A stretch of 64,000 nucleotides of DNA from Rufibacter immobilis (GCF_003721565.1 NZ_RJJE01000017.1:248001-312000), one strand, 5' to 3'; shown: positions 8,201 to 17,553, numbered from the stretch's first letter. Numbers and translations are program-made. The notes: generated by a model from the sequence alone, not told the origin.

Positions 8201-9372
8201 TGGAAGAAGCGCTGGAGCCGGTCTTCAGACACATCCTTGGTAATGGAAGCAGTATAGGTCCCTTTGGAGGCCTGCTTAATGGCCCGCTGGTCAATGTCTG
8301 TGGCAAACAGCTTTACGTGCGGCTCACGTCCCATGCGCTCAAAGCATTCCTGAAACAGGATGGCAATGGAATAGACTTCCTCGCCGGTACTACAGGCGGT
8401 AACCCACACTTTGATGGTTTCTTCCGGCGGCGTTTGGGCTATAATCTGAGGGATCACTTCCTGTTCCAGCGTCTCGAAGGCTTCGGGGTCGCGGAAAAAA
8501 CGGGTTACCCCAATCAGAAATTCCTGGCAGAGCTGCTTGATTTCGGCCGGGTTCTCATGGATGTAGTTCAGGTAATCGGGTAGGGTGGGTACATTGAGCA
8601 AATCCACCCGCTTTTTGAGGCGGCGGTAAATAGTGCCCTGCTTGTAGTTCTTGAAATTGGTCTGGGTATGGGTGCAAATAAGGTCCAGGATTTCCTGCAA
8701 CACCTCATCATTCTCTTCTAAGCTATTATTCCGCTCAATTATGGTCTGTACCAGCGGGATTTGGCGGGTGTATTCCAGAATTTCATTGGGCATACGTTCA
8801 GGGGGAAAAACATAATCAACAAAACCAGCGTCAATGGCGCTTCTGGGCATGCCGTCAAACTTGGCGGTGGATGGGTCTTGCACCATCACCATGCCTCCGG
8901 CAGCCTTAATCATTTTCACGCCTTTGGTGCCGTCTGTGCCCGTCCCGGACAAGATAATGCCTATGGCGTAGCGGCCAAGGTCATTGGCCAGGGATTCAAA
9001 GAAAACATCTATGGCGAAATTGGGCTCCCGGTTCCTGATCTGGTCTGTCAGGCGAAGGCGCCCGTTCCGGATGGTCAATTGTTTGCCGCTGGGCAACACA
9101 TAGATGCAATTGGGGCGGGTAGCCATTTTATCTTCGGCTTCCTGCACCCGCATTTTGGTGTGTTTCGTGAGCAGCTCGGCCATAAGACTCTTGTGGTCTG
9201 GCGAGAGGTGCTGGATAATGACAAAGGAAAAGCTTGAATTATTGGGGAAATGGTCAAAGAGTTTATGGATCGCTTCCAGTCCGCCAGCAGATGCGCCTAT
9301 CCCAATGAGGTAGTGATCTGTTTTTGGGAGTATGTCTGGTTGTTGTACGCGTACCATAGGCAAATGACTCAT
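5239..9372 (-). CDS. CheB-CheR-PAS-histidine kinase fusion
   Basis: A 1377-residue multidomain signalling protein. Residues about 20-200 form a CheB methylesterase domain (GIGASAGG with nucleophile S28, QHLSPDH, GTGTDGTKG). Residues 215-480 form a CheR SAM methyltransferase (VWVTACSTGEEVYS, DLISCRNMLIYL). Residues 660-760 are a coiled coil with repeated NEEL heptads (STNEELMSSNEELQSSNEEM). Several PAS regions follow, including a PAS/PAC ending near YRVLGSFIDLSDLK. The C-terminal kinase has the H-box FVYTASHDLKAPIHN, N-box NLLSNAVKY and G-boxes DNGLGL and GSGIGLYMV. There is no receiver domain. CheB and CheR usually set chemoreceptor methylation, but no receptor or CheA is nearby, so here they may instead modulate the kinase. 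It lies 39 bp downstream of the bacteriophytochrome gene in the same direction, making it the probable output of that photosensor. Confidence 0.95.
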   Translation of the reverse strand: MSHLPMVRVQQPDILPKTDHYLIGIGASAGGLEAIHKLFDHFPNNSSFSFVIIQHLSPDHKSLMAELLTKHTKMRVQEAEDKMATRPNCIYVLPSGKQLTIRNGRLRLTDQIRNREPNFAIDVFFESLANDLGRYAIGIILSGTGTDGTKGVKMIKAAGGMVMVQDPSTAKFDGMPRSAIDAGFVDYVFPPERMPNEILEYTRQIPLVQTIIERNNSLEENDEVLQEILDLICTHTQTNFKNYKQGTIYRRLKKRVDLLNVPTLPDYLNYIHENPAEIKQLCQEFLIGVTRFFRDPEAFETLEQEVIPQIIAQTPPEETIKVWVTACSTGEEVYSIAILFQECFERMGREPHVKLFATDIDQRAIKQASKGTYTASITKDVSEDRLQRFFHHKSNRYIIKEELRKLVVFAQHDLQKDPPFSRIDLISCRNMLIYLNPDLQKKVLSVFPYALKLHGFLFLGPSEHLVSDLKSLFVERNRKWKLFQKVKESKGFQQTYGVTQHTRALSDEGSPNYRNTQVLRYNELFMDAVAEDLKMTGLYIDDNYQLLHGIGDFNRFLKLPEKRLQLNLLKMVPKELAVTLSVDIRKVLKNPKTLSRQVMVKMGTKNQLVHLTVKPISVEKDLPKVILVLLQEMGKLSPSLKTLEPSLVTQADTDYYHQLSVLEAELKEARESLHLTVQDLSTSNEELQSTNEELMSSNEELQSSNEEMQSLNEELHTVNSEHQLKIKELQELNEDLDNYIRSSNIGQLFLDHHLVIRKFMPNVKELINIIDIDLGRPIHHLSHNFKYTRWLEDIQKVNNTSAEIEQEIETMDGKYFLLRIIPYLKHDGNKDGVVLSFVEVTTLKTLSNVVQGVLNSSLSSIMAFTAVRNQEQEITDFNWSLLNKQAEQLIGKPQEQLLHQSVQSEMSFLKKTGLFRKFMQVVETGQPLHIEQSLELNGQRNWYEIAAAKMGDGLTLTMADTTEKKNSEEKILLAYEDLKKAEENLLKLNSELELRVAERTQELTASQDRFRLVSMATNDVIWDWNLISNELWWSDTLKSILGYEPAQMGTGVNSWFSKIHPEDRQRVVQSINEAINTGQDQWVEEFKLIRADGTYAFVYNRAYILHNEYQMPYRVLGSFIDLSDLKDTQLKLKETNAHLLRVIDDLDNFVYTASHDLKAPIHNIEALLRELQVELPQEEYEMVDVQQIMNMMQGAVERFKKTIGNLTEITKLQNEHNTTEVSTIDLAQLIQDVTLDLEPMLKEAQAKIDLDIAACPYISFSEKNLRSIVYNLLSNAVKYRSPERTVHIKLSCKKEDEFVVLRVQDNGLGLSPEQKEQLFSMFQRFHDHVDGSGIGLYMVRKIINNAGGKIEVESTLGEGTTFKVYFNTNRFPFSSLN

Positions 9373-9411
9373 TCTTCAAAATTCAATAGTAAAACAGGCA
9401 ATGGTGCCTTC

Positions 9412-10968
9412 TCAGTACCTGTCTTTGATTATTTTTTCCAGTACAGCGCTCCGCAAGGTCTCAGCGGCCTCCACTTCCTCAGCCAGCCATGGCAACGATG
9501 TGTGCTTAACCGTCTGCTGGTAAATAGCAAAAGAATTACGCGGATGGTACGTTTTGCCATCTGGCTCCATCTGGATGGCCTGGTCTGGATTACCGCCCCA
9601 ACTGATGGTCTGGAGCACTTCTGGCCGGAAGCCAAGAATGTACTCGCCCTGCTCTGCGTTGATGGGCAAGGCAATGAGGCCGCTGGCCAGCTCTTTGTAA
9701 TCACGGGCCCGTACATATTGGTTGGGCAGTGAATCTGTGGCGTAACTCCGTTCGGTTTTATTTCGGCGGAGCCAGTAAATGAGCTCCTTCAGGTCCTGTG
9801 CAGAGGGTACGGAGCCGCTCGTCCATACGCCGCCTTCGTATAACACGGCTGCGCCTGATAGGTTTAGGAGCGTTGCCAGACTTGTGTTTCCGGTTAAAAG
9901 TCCATCGGCGAAGTTGGGGATGGTGTATAGCTGTTCCAGCAATTGGGCATGGATACCGCTTAAACGCGCCTTTCGCTCAATGGAGTTCTCGCGCTCCTTA
10001 GAGGCTAACTGCGCAGAGATAATGCCCGACAGCAACTCCAGCGCCGACCGCATCTCATAGCCGGGGTTTTTAGGCGTTTTGTTGTGGCAGGAGATGAGGC
10101 CCCACAGTTTGTTGTCAATGATCAACGGTAATGACATAGAGGCCTGAATCTTCAGGTTACCCAAATACTCTAAATGCACGGTAGCCACACTGCGCAGGTT
10201 GCACTCAGACAAATCTGTGAAACGCTGGGTAAACGGGTTTATAACAGGGTTTAAGCGGACCGGTGTATAATCGCGCGCCGGGATAAGCCGGTAAGGGTTG
10301 CTGAAGTACAGATCTCTGGCCTGTTTGGGCACATCTGAGGCCGGGAACCGGAGGTCCATGAAATCATCCATGTCCTCTTCCTTGGCCTGGCCCACTACAA
10401 TGCCGTTCCACTGTGGGTCAAACTGGTAGGCGAGCACACGGTCAAAGCCCGTCATGTCCTTGAGGGCCTCCACGGCCAGCTGTGTGATCTGCTGGGTGCT
10501 GCGGGCCTGTTTCAGTTGCGACGTGATGTACTTGATCTGCTGGTAGAGCTTCAGGAAAGATTCCTGTTGGGGAGGATTCTGGTTGTCTTCCAGTTCCATG
10601 AGCACGTATTCCTCTTTGGGGTGCAGCAGCGCGGTATACGTCACCTCCTTGCCTTGCACCAGAAACGTGAGGCCAAACGGAATCTTCTCTCTGCTTTCAG
10701 CTTTCTGTAGTTTATCCTGGAGGTCCTCCAGTTGCTGTGCCGGAAGAAATTTGGCAATGGGTTCATTTAGAATATTGAGGACCTTATCCCCCAGCAATTG
10801 CTCGGCATTCTCGCTTACCTGTATCAACCGCAGGTTGGCCTTGTCTAAGGTGAGCAGTACTCCATGAGGCTGAATCAGGTTCACCAGGTGCAGCGGAATG
10901 CTGCCGCAGAACTCTGAGTCATAGTTCTTTTCTGGAGTAATACTGATGGGGGCTTGTAAATTTTCCAT
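9412..10968 (-). CDS. Bacteriophytochrome photosensory module (PAS-GAF-PHY) without kinase
   Basis: About 518 residues covering exactly the three photosensory domains of a bacteriophytochrome. The N-terminal cysteine (C21 from the ATG at 10968) stands in the EFCGSIPLHL context that aligns with the biliverdin-binding Cys of DrBphP (CEREPIHI), just before LIQPHG of the PAS domain. The GAF domain carries FPASDVP (DIP motif), the TVHLEYL histidine and LWGLISCHNKTP (second pyrrole histidine). The PHY tongue carries SWGGNP and the PRNSF motif. The protein ends shortly afterwards with no HisKA/HATPase. It should bind biliverdin and switch between red and far-red states. The kinase gene immediately downstream is the natural partner. 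No heme oxygenase (biliverdin source) is visible in the window. A start at 11007 would add 13 residues. Confidence 0.93.
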   Translation of the reverse strand: MENLQAPISITPEKNYDSEFCGSIPLHLVNLIQPHGVLLTLDKANLRLIQVSENAEQLLGDKVLNILNEPIAKFLPAQQLEDLQDKLQKAESREKIPFGLTFLVQGKEVTYTALLHPKEEYVLMELEDNQNPPQQESFLKLYQQIKYITSQLKQARSTQQITQLAVEALKDMTGFDRVLAYQFDPQWNGIVVGQAKEEDMDDFMDLRFPASDVPKQARDLYFSNPYRLIPARDYTPVRLNPVINPFTQRFTDLSECNLRSVATVHLEYLGNLKIQASMSLPLIIDNKLWGLISCHNKTPKNPGYEMRSALELLSGIISAQLASKERENSIERKARLSGIHAQLLEQLYTIPNFADGLLTGNTSLATLLNLSGAAVLYEGGVWTSGSVPSAQDLKELIYWLRRNKTERSYATDSLPNQYVRARDYKELASGLIALPINAEQGEYILGFRPEVLQTISWGGNPDQAIQMEPDGKTYHPRNSFAIYQQTVKHTSLPWLAEEVEAAETLRSAVLEKIIKDRY

Positions 10969-11718
10969 TGGTGAGGGATTTGTTAGGCAAACGAAATCAA
11001 AACGCACAGCGCAGGCGGCTCCTCTGCTGTGTACTAAACGTTGCCAGACCTCCGGAAAAACACGGATCTAAAATAGGTCTGCCAAAGCAAGGTCTTCTAC
11101 CCAAATGTACGACAGGTTGGGAAACTTCAAAAATAAGGCAATAAGTCAAAGGAGGCGGATAGGGGAAAGAAAGGGAAGAAGAAGAACTGCGGAGACACAA
11201 AAATAAGCATACTGTAACCTGTGGTTGAGCTAATACTTACGAAAACAACCGGAGTATTGGATTTTGGAGCGCGCTTCTTCTCCGTTTTCACCTCACAAGT
11301 CGTTGCAATGCTTTCGTTCTCCTATGTCAGTTCCAATTGCGTTTAGGGACTGTTTTTCCAAAAATAGCCTCTAAACGCCATTGGAGTGCAATCCCTCTTC
11401 TCCGGTCTCACAACAGAAATACATCTGTAACAGGTGGTTCACGCTTAATTGATTATGGATTGAATATTTTATTTCATTTAAAAATACAATTATTGTTGTG
11501 CTGGTTTAGGGGGTGAATGATTGAGGATTGAGTTTAAATTCAATAGGAATATTTCTGAAGATGGTAAAGCTTAAATAGCATTGCTGGAGTACAATTTTAT
11601 GAAATATAAATGTCTATGCAATAGGAGATTGGTGAACTTATGGGTGGCGTTTCTGGTTTGACCAATCAAGATAATTATACCATATAAAATAGTTTGCTAA
11701 ATATAAATTCACTGTTGC
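10969..11718. other. Divergent AT-rich intergenic region
   Basis: 750 bp between the phytochrome (minus) and the large exported protein (plus). It holds a decaying class I palindrome at 11332-11385. The right half is AT-rich and probably carries the promoter of the exported protein. A TAGTTTGC at about 11691 resembles a -7 element but has short spacing. No gene is seen. Confidence 0.45.
11332..11385. repeat. Class I palindrome, partly decayed
   Basis: The 38-bp core is at 11340-11377 with a few arm mismatches. The outer arms TCCAATTG and CCATTGGA still pair except at one position, so this looks like a once-longer perfect palindrome that is degrading. Confidence 0.75.
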
Positions 11719-14700
11719 ATGTTGATGTCAGGTACTCTTAGAAAAAGGAAAAATCGGCTGTTTGCTTTCTTGCTGGTGTGGACCTCTACTCTTTTTACCA
11801 GTTCCCTTTCCTTTGCCCAAAGCTCCTTTACGTATACCATCGGTGATTACCGAACCACATCGGCCGGTACTCTCTCGCAAACCGGAGGAACTGTTGGGGT
11901 AGAACAATTAACCGCCCAAGGTGCTTGGGTACCCGCCACATATCCGCTGCCGGTTTCGTCCACTCTGTTTGTGGAGCATGCCGCACAACTTGCCGGACCA
12001 TTGCAGGTTGGCCAACTTTATCTGGCGCAACAGAAAGAAGTTACAGTCCCATCCGGAAGCTCCCTGCTCACTTCCAATGGCCTCACGGTTGCGGCCGGGG
12101 CTGTTTTAACCCATGAAGGGGAGATAGAGAACCGGGGAGTGCTGCAATTGCAGGCCAATGCCCGGCTGGTGATCAAAGCACCTTCTTATCAGGCCACCTC
12201 CCTGCTTTGGGCGGGAACTGAGGTGATTGATGCCTCAGCAGAGGTGAGAATTGAGGCGGCGCAGGCAAACGCGCTCCTGTTTAGTGGCAGCCAACTTACT
12301 ACCCAATCTCACGGGTACTGGTTTGGGAAACTGACGGTGGCGCTGGCACAGACCAGTAACCAGTGGAAATTAACTGATTCAGGAGCACCTTTGGCCGCCC
12401 AAACCTTTACCGCTACTCTTCCTGCTTCGTCCTCATTGCTCTTGCTTACCAAAGAGAGCCAAACCCTTTCCTTCGGGCAGGACGTGAACTTAACGGGCGG
12501 TACTTATTTTCTTCAGAACCAAAGTGCAGGTACGGCATCTGTGACGGTGGCAGGACAGCTTACCTTGCAGAATGCCACGCTTACATTAAATCAAGCAGCC
12601 AGTGCCACCGCCGTTTCTACTGTAGACCTCAAAGGAAATTTAGTGGCCGATGCCACTTCAATGATCAATAACAGCAGCACCGTGAATACCACCGCTACCA
12701 GCGGTATCAGGTTTACAGGATCAGCTTGGCAGACTTTGCAGATGGCCGGTACGGTTAACCATGTGTCTTTGGCAGTGAAGCCCGGGGCGATGGTGCGGTT
12801 ATCTCAGCACCTGCGGCTCAACCCTAGCAACTCGGTTTATGCGGGTATTTTCTCTGTAGAGAATCTGGCATCATTGGATTTTGGAACTGATGCCGCAGGC
12901 AACGGATACCAAGTACAGGGCCAGGGCTACTTTAAGCTGGAACAGGGCGGCACCTTGTTCATCACCAGCGCCCAGGGGCTCAATGCCACCGGTGCTGCAG
13001 GTAACGTGCAGGTAACCGATGCGCGCCGCACCTTCAGTCAGGTAGCCACCTTTGTGTACAGCGGCAAAGTGCCTCAGCAAACCGGAAACGCCCTAGGCTC
13101 TACTTCCAGCGGGAAAGTGATCATCATAGATAATCCCACTACCGTAGCAGTGACCCAGAACATTGGCGTTTCCAGCAGTACTACTGTTTCAACTTTGGGA
13201 GCAAGGTTGGAAATACGGCAAGGTACTCTTATCGCGTCGCCCACGGCAGACATTACCGGGGCCGGTAAATTGGTCATGAGCGGTGGAACCTACCAAGTGG
13301 CTGCCAATACCAACGTTCCGCAATTGTCAGGGGCCTATGAGCTTACCGGAGGTACGGTTGAATTGGTAGGAGAGGAGCAAATCTTGAGAGGGAAAACCTA
13401 CCATAAAGTCATTATTGGCGGAAGTAGCGCTCCCAAAAGTATTTCTTCCACCACAACCATCAACCAGAACATCAGCATTCTGCCTAATGCCGTTCTGGAC
13501 ATCAGTAACAAAGCCTTGAAAGGCGACGGTGGTTTAACCATGACGGGCGGCCTGCTCAGAATCAGTAAGACCTCCAACTCCCAACCAGAACTGACCGGGA
13601 AGAATGATGCCTATAAGTTAACAGGCGGAACAGTGGAGTTTTACGGTTCTATCAACGGGCAAACGCAGAGCATCAGGGGAACTTACGGCAGCTCGCAGAA
13701 GATCACTTACCACCATCTCCTGTTAACGGCCGCTGAAGCGAACACCTTGAATGATCAGGGCAATCACCTGATCAGTGCGAACCTGGATGTGTCCGGAACC
13801 ATGACCGTTACGGCTCCGGCGGTGTTGCAGCTGGCCAGTAACCGTGCCATTGGCGGTACCGGAAACTTTGTGCTGGAAGCGGGGGCTACGTTGCTGTACG
13901 GTTCGGCGCAGGGTATTAAGATGAGCGGAACAGGCACCCAGGACGGAAACATCCGCGTAAGCGGTACCCGGTCCTTCTCTTCGCAAGGGAATTACGGCTT
14001 TATTGGTCCTGCTGAGATGGTGAGTGGAGATGGCTTGCCTGCCACCGTGGCCAACCTGCAGGTGGCCAAAACCGGTGCCGGCGTAGGAGTTACGCTTTCT
14101 AAATCAGTGACGGTAACCAATACCTTCTCGTTGAAAAGCGGTCTCTTCAAAACCGGGAATAATGAACTTTCGCTCGCCAGCCAGGCTGCTACGGCTTTGC
14201 AACTGGCAGATTCTACTTTCTACATTGAAGGAAACCTGAGACGGGCGGTGGGCAGTAGCGGTACGTATTCCTTCCCGGTGGGTAATGCGAACGGCAAACG
14301 GCAGTTGGATCTGTTATCAATAGGGCTGAGCGGGAATGGTTTTCAGAGCATTAGTGTCAGTTTCAGGCCGCTGACCCACCACCAGGATGCGGATTTACAA
14401 CCCACGGATGGTGAGTACAGGTACATCCACCTAGAAACGGAAGGGGTCTGGTATGTGGAGCCTAACGCGCAGCCCAGCAGCGGCAGCTTTACTGCCATGG
14501 CCTTTTTGCAAGGATTTCCTAATCTGGTGGACAACAAGTTTGCGCTGCTCATCAGGCCTTTGGCCTCCACCAGTGGCCGCGACTGGACCACGGGCGGCGG
14601 TGTTCTGGACGCTCCCGGCAAAGACGGAAGAACAGTGACCAGCGGCTACGCCAAACGCAACTTCATCAAGCCCTTCGGGCAGTTGGGTATTGCCAACATG

Positions 14701-15252
14701 GAAACGGTACTGCCGGTAACGTGGCTTCAGGTAGCGGCCAACCGGACCAAACAACACGTGGAAGTAAAATGGGCAACGGCGACGGAGGTAAACAACGAGA
14801 AATTTGTGGTGGAATACGCCCCAGACGGTAAGAACTTTAAAACCGTAGGCGTGGTGGCCGGTGCGGGCAACAGCAATCTGGCCAAGGATTATATATTCCG
14901 GCATTTGGCACCTTCCGCCACGACAGGCTATTACCGCATTAAACAGGTAGATTTTGACGGCAAGTTTGAATACAGCAAAACTGTGGCGGTGCAGGCGATT
15001 TCCGCCAGTCTGGCGCAGGTAACACTGTATCCCAACCCCAGCCATGATTTTGTATATCTGAGCAATGTCTCCCTGTCTGGAGATGCTTCTGTGGAAATTC
15101 TGGATACAAACGGCAGGCGCGTGCTATACACCAAGCCGGTCATGACGGGAGCTACACCGGTAGTGGAAGTGCGGCATCTGCCGGCGGGCACTTATCTGCT
15201 GAAGATCCATTCCGGCAAACAGGTCACGCAGCAACGGTTCATGAAGCTGTAG
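11719..15252 (+). CDS. Large T9SS-secreted surface protein
   Basis: A 1177-residue exported protein. Residues 1-33 are a signal peptide (basic KRKNR, a hydrophobic stretch, cleavage after SFAQ). The body (about 40-1000) is rich in Gly/Thr/Ser/Val with repeated short motifs such as LTGGTVE and NATL, typical of a beta-helix or beta-sandwich adhesin-like exoprotein. Residues about 1000-1090 resemble a fibronectin-like module (VKWATATEVNNEKFVVEY). Residues about 1100-1177 form a Por secretion tail (LYPNPSHDFVYLS, RRVLYTKPV, LPAGTYLLKIHSGKQ), the signal for type IX secretion and surface anchoring. The substrate or function is unknown. ATG at 11719, with an alternative at 11725. It is followed within 2 bp by a repeat and then by a very strong terminator. 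Confidence 0.88.
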   Translation: MLMSGTLRKRKNRLFAFLLVWTSTLFTSSLSFAQSSFTYTIGDYRTTSAGTLSQTGGTVGVEQLTAQGAWVPATYPLPVSSTLFVEHAAQLAGPLQVGQLYLAQQKEVTVPSGSSLLTSNGLTVAAGAVLTHEGEIENRGVLQLQANARLVIKAPSYQATSLLWAGTEVIDASAEVRIEAAQANALLFSGSQLTTQSHGYWFGKLTVALAQTSNQWKLTDSGAPLAAQTFTATLPASSSLLLLTKESQTLSFGQDVNLTGGTYFLQNQSAGTASVTVAGQLTLQNATLTLNQAASATAVSTVDLKGNLVADATSMINNSSTVNTTATSGIRFTGSAWQTLQMAGTVNHVSLAVKPGAMVRLSQHLRLNPSNSVYAGIFSVENLASLDFGTDAAGNGYQVQGQGYFKLEQGGTLFITSAQGLNATGAAGNVQVTDARRTFSQVATFVYSGKVPQQTGNALGSTSSGKVIIIDNPTTVAVTQNIGVSSSTTVSTLGARLEIRQGTLIASPTADITGAGKLVMSGGTYQVAANTNVPQLSGAYELTGGTVELVGEEQILRGKTYHKVIIGGSSAPKSISSTTTINQNISILPNAVLDISNKALKGDGGLTMTGGLLRISKTSNSQPELTGKNDAYKLTGGTVEFYGSINGQTQSIRGTYGSSQKITYHHLLLTAAEANTLNDQGNHLISANLDVSGTMTVTAPAVLQLASNRAIGGTGNFVLEAGATLLYGSAQGIKMSGTGTQDGNIRVSGTRSFSSQGNYGFIGPAEMVSGDGLPATVANLQVAKTGAGVGVTLSKSVTVTNTFSLKSGLFKTGNNELSLASQAATALQLADSTFYIEGNLRRAVGSSGTYSFPVGNANGKRQLDLLSIGLSGNGFQSISVSFRPLTHHQDADLQPTDGEYRYIHLETEGVWYVEPNAQPSSGSFTAMAFLQGFPNLVDNKFALLIRPLASTSGRDWTTGGGVLDAPGKDGRTVTSGYAKRNFIKPFGQLGIANMETVLPVTWLQVAANRTKQHVEVKWATATEVNNEKFVVEYAPDGKNFKTVGVVAGAGNSNLAKDYIFRHLAPSATTGYYRIKQVDFDGKFEYSKTVAVQAISASLAQVTLYPNPSHDFVYLSNVSLSGDASVEILDTNGRRVLYTKPVMTGATPVVEVRHLPAGTYLLKIHSGKQVTQQRFMKL

Positions 15253-15253
15253 G

Positions 15254-15291
15254 CATTTAGGGGCTGTTTTTGGAAAAAGAGCCTCTAAACG
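15254..15291. repeat. Class I repeat, imperfect
   Basis: 38-bp core (CATTTAGGGGCTG...GAGCCTCTAAACG) with mismatches, starting 2 bp after the stop of the exported protein. There are no paired outer arms. The dedicated terminator follows immediately. Confidence 0.8.
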
Positions 15292-15292
15292 G

Positions 15293-15335
15293 AAAAAGGG
15301 GAAGGCGGTTCAAACTGAACCGCCTTCCCCTTTTT
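15293..15335. terminator. Strong bidirectional rho-independent terminator
   Basis: Two perfect 20-bp arms (15293-15312 and 15316-15335) around an AAC loop, with an A-tract on one side and a T-tract on the other. It therefore works for both convergent genes, the exported protein (plus) and purF (minus). Confidence 0.93.
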
Positions 15336-15351
15336 TTATCTATAGCTGAGT

Positions 15352-17244
15352 TTAATACGCTCTCCCGGCTTTGTTCTCCATGAAGTTCACAAAGGCGCGG
15401 TTTACGACGCGCATTCCGCCGGGGGTGGGGTAGTTGCCCGTGAAATACCAGTCACCCAAGTGGTTGGGGCAGGCCTGGTGCAGCGCGTCTACCGTCTGGA
15501 AAATCACCTGAACCTCGGCCTGTATGTTAGAGGCTTTCACTATCTGCGCCACCTTGCCGCTGATTTCCTCCGGGGTAAACTGGTCGTAGAGTTCCTGCAC
15601 AAAGTTCTTCTCTTTGGCGGCACCCGAGGTCAGGGCTTCCTGGCATTTCTGGTATACTTCCTGCGCCAAACCTTCTTTCTGCTGGTCTTTGAGTAAGCCC
15701 ATCATGGCCCGGAACGCCACAAACTCCTTCATCTTAGACATGTCAATGCCGTAGCAGTCTGGATAACGGATCTGCGGAGCGCAGGACACAATGATGATCT
15801 TCTTGGGGCCCAGGCGGTCCAGCATCTTGATAATGCTTTTCTCCAGCGTAGTACCGCGCACAATGGAATCATCAATCACCACCACGGTGTCAACACCTTT
15901 TTTCACCACTTCATAGGTAGTGTCATAGACGTGGGCCACCAGGTCATCGCGGGAATTGTCATCGGTGATGAACGTGCGGAGCTTGGCGTCTTTGATCACC
16001 AGTTTCTCCACCCGGGGCCGGAAGGAGAGGAGGTTGTCCAGTTTGGCTTCGTCTCCGTCGGCTTCCAGAATGGCCTTGCGGCGATAGGAGCGCAGGTAAT
16101 CTTCCATGCCTTCCATCATGCCCATGAAAGAAGACTCGGCGGTGTTGGGGATGTAGGAGAAAACGGTGTTCTCCAGATCATAGTCAATGGATTTGAGCAC
16201 CTGCGGACAAAGCAGTTTGCCCAGCATCTTGCGCTCCTGGTAAATCTCCGGGTCGTTGCCGCGGGAGAAGTAGATGCGCTCAAAGCTGCACGATTTTTTC
16301 TCCAGGCCGGCCAGCACTTCCTTCTCGGCGGCCTCGCCGTTCTTCTGGATGATGAGCGCGTGGCCCGGCGTTACTTCCTTGATCTGGCTATAGTCAATCC
16401 CGAAGGCGGTCTTGATGGCCGGTTTCTCAGAGGCGATCACCACCACCTCGTCATCCATATAATAGTAGGCCGGGCGGATGCCCGATGGGTCGCGCACCAC
16501 AAAAGCGGCGCCGTAACCGGTGAGGCCCGCCATGGCGTAGCCGCCGTCAAAGTCTTTGCAGGCCCGGCGCAGCACGCGTTGCAGGTCCAGGTGCTCTTCA
16601 ATGAGGGCGGTGATTTCCTCGTTGTTGTGGTCTGGCTTGAAATAATCAAAGAGGCGTTGGTTTTCCTCGTCCAGGAAGTGGCCAATTTTCTCCAGCACGG
16701 TCACTGTGTCAATTTTCTGGCGGGGGTGCTGGCCCAGGTCGGTGAGCACGTGGAAGAGCTCGTCTACGTTGGTCATGTTGAAGTTACCGGCCACCGCCAG
16801 GCTGCGGTTACGCCAGTTGTTCTCCCGCACCATGGGGTGGCAGTTGTCTACGCTGTTGAGCCCGTGGGTACCGTAACGCAAATGGCCCAGATACACATCG
16901 CCTAAAAAAGGCAGATTTTGTCTGAGCCACTCTAGATTCTTGCTTTCCTCTGGGTATTTCCGCTTGAGCTTGCCGTACTTCATGCTCATCTTGCCAAAGA
17001 TGGCGTCAATGGCTTTGGTCTTGACCGAGCGGTAGCGGGAAATGTACTCGGTGCCGGGGTTGGTGTTGATCTTGATACTGGCAAACCCTGCGCCGTCTTG
17101 CCCACGGTTGTGTTGCTTTTCCATGAGCAGGTACATTTTCTGTACGCCGTACATGGGGGTGCTGTATTTCTCTGTGTAGTACTCTAAGGGTTTGCGGAGG
17201 CGGACCAAGGCAATGCCGCACTCATGTTTTATCGCATCACTCAT
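15352..17244 (-). CDS. purF: Amidophosphoribosyltransferase-like (PurF)
   Basis: A 630-residue protein with a class II glutamine amidotransferase domain (residues about 8-290) and a PRPP-binding phosphoribosyltransferase domain (about 300-560). PurF makes 5-phosphoribosylamine from PRPP and glutamine, the first committed step of purine synthesis. The candidate nucleophile is C9 in KHECGIALVRL, so eight residues would have to be removed to expose it, as with the B. subtilis propeptide. The PRPP loop is VVVIDDSIVRGTTLEKS. RGQDGAGF and HLRYGTHG fit the amidotransferase fold. At 630 residues it is longer than classical PurF (about 470-500), a form I believe is common in Bacteroidota. A paralogue with a different acceptor cannot be excluded. 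It shares its terminator with the convergent gene. Confidence 0.88.
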   Translation of the reverse strand: MSDAIKHECGIALVRLRKPLEYYTEKYSTPMYGVQKMYLLMEKQHNRGQDGAGFASIKINTNPGTEYISRYRSVKTKAIDAIFGKMSMKYGKLKRKYPEESKNLEWLRQNLPFLGDVYLGHLRYGTHGLNSVDNCHPMVRENNWRNRSLAVAGNFNMTNVDELFHVLTDLGQHPRQKIDTVTVLEKIGHFLDEENQRLFDYFKPDHNNEEITALIEEHLDLQRVLRRACKDFDGGYAMAGLTGYGAAFVVRDPSGIRPAYYYMDDEVVVIASEKPAIKTAFGIDYSQIKEVTPGHALIIQKNGEAAEKEVLAGLEKKSCSFERIYFSRGNDPEIYQERKMLGKLLCPQVLKSIDYDLENTVFSYIPNTAESSFMGMMEGMEDYLRSYRRKAILEADGDEAKLDNLLSFRPRVEKLVIKDAKLRTFITDDNSRDDLVAHVYDTTYEVVKKGVDTVVVIDDSIVRGTTLEKSIIKMLDRLGPKKIIIVSCAPQIRYPDCYGIDMSKMKEFVAFRAMMGLLKDQQKEGLAQEVYQKCQEALTSGAAKEKNFVQELYDQFTPEEISGKVAQIVKASNIQAEVQVIFQTVDALHQACPNHLGDWYFTGNYPTPGGMRVVNRAFVNFMENKAGRAY

Positions 17245-17514
17245 TTTTATTGGCTTTAAAGCGAAAGCACGTGTCCCATGACTTTCGTTCGCCCGAGGTC
17301 CTTCTGTAACGGGAAGGCAGAACAGGCATGCAAAGTAAGGGTAAAAACACGTAACCCACTACAGTAAAAACCATTTTCTGCGCGCATTCATTCCTTTTGC
17401 CCAGCACAAAAACGGAGGTCGACCAGTGGGTTATTCCTAGGCGGGGAGGAAGATGTAAGGTTAGCGGGCTCGGTTTGGATTTTCTCATGTAGCAGAAGAA
17501 TTGAGGACAGTTGG

Positions 17515-17553
17515 CGTTTAGCGGCCCTTTTTCCCAAATCGGCCTTAAACCAG
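17515..17553 (+). repeat. Class II 39-bp repeat
   Basis: Begins CGTTTAGCGGCCCTTTTTCC and ends GGCCTTAAACCAG, 39 bp, in the divergent region. Confidence 0.85.
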
